Shown here one piece after another: positions 14,400 through 14,417 of a stretch of DNA of 14,417 nucleotides. Under the pieces are notes generated by a model. The model was not told where the DNA came from. It was given only the letters and a program-made list of their open reading frames with translations, and ran no database searches. This DNA is from JABIRQ01 sp963583595 (GTDB taxonomy: Bacteria > Pseudomonadota > Alphaproteobacteria > CADEGL01). The DNA is taken from positions 1-14,417 of the forward strand of contig CAUZWC010000047.1 in the NCBI GenBank assembly GCA_963583595.1, in the 5' to 3' direction. The position numbers were made by a program, and so were the translations under genes. Numbering within the stretch: position 1 is the stretch's first letter; the number at the start of each line of letters is the position of its first letter.

Positions 14400-14417
14400 G
14401 AGCAGGTCCGAACCGCG

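Overview
This window is a GC-rich, tightly packed stretch of bacterial chromosome. It most likely comes from an alphaproteobacterium, plausibly of the Rhodospirillales type. That rests on four things: the rlmN-argG neighbourhood, the yggT-DUF167-folD gene order, the complete System I cytochrome c maturation operon, and palindromic intergenic repeats of a kind common in that class. The taxonomic call is inference. No phage, plasmid, CRISPR or transposase signal is visible.

Layout. Positions 1-82 hold the last codons of rlmN (+), which carry its active-site cysteine. argG (199-1410, +) follows behind its own candidate promoter. A minus-strand block then reads leftward: yggT, yggU (DUF167), folD and an NnrU-family membrane protein (3750 down to 1469). 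The first three have short gaps or overlaps and look like one transcript. A tRNA-Ala(CGC) with a good promoter and a strong hairpin follows on the + strand (3957-4032). After it come one clear and one decayed palindromic repeat, and then a CPA1-type Na+/H+ antiporter (4298-5578, +).

The right-hand 9 kb is a single minus-strand ccm operon, ccmABCDEFGHI (14293 down to 6899). CcmA, CcmB, CcmC and CcmD form the ABC transporter module that moves and releases heme. CcmE is the heme chaperone. CcmG, CcmH and CcmI handle apocytochrome thiols and delivery, and CcmF performs ligation with them. Junctions A/B, E/F, G/H and H/I are 4-bp stop/start overlaps; D/E overlaps by 11 bp. The only sizeable internal gap is 144 bp between ccmB and ccmC. 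An FAD-dependent oxidoreductase gene follows ccmI by 18 bp but is broken by a frameshift and an in-frame TAG. A factor-independent terminator facing leftward at the right edge separates the ccm operon from an unseen upstream gene.

I found no convincing undescribed system. The items most worth a second look are the decayed oxidoreductase in the ccm operon, the opposed pair of palindromic repeats at 4127-4226, the acidic tail of CcmA and the ccmB-ccmC gap.
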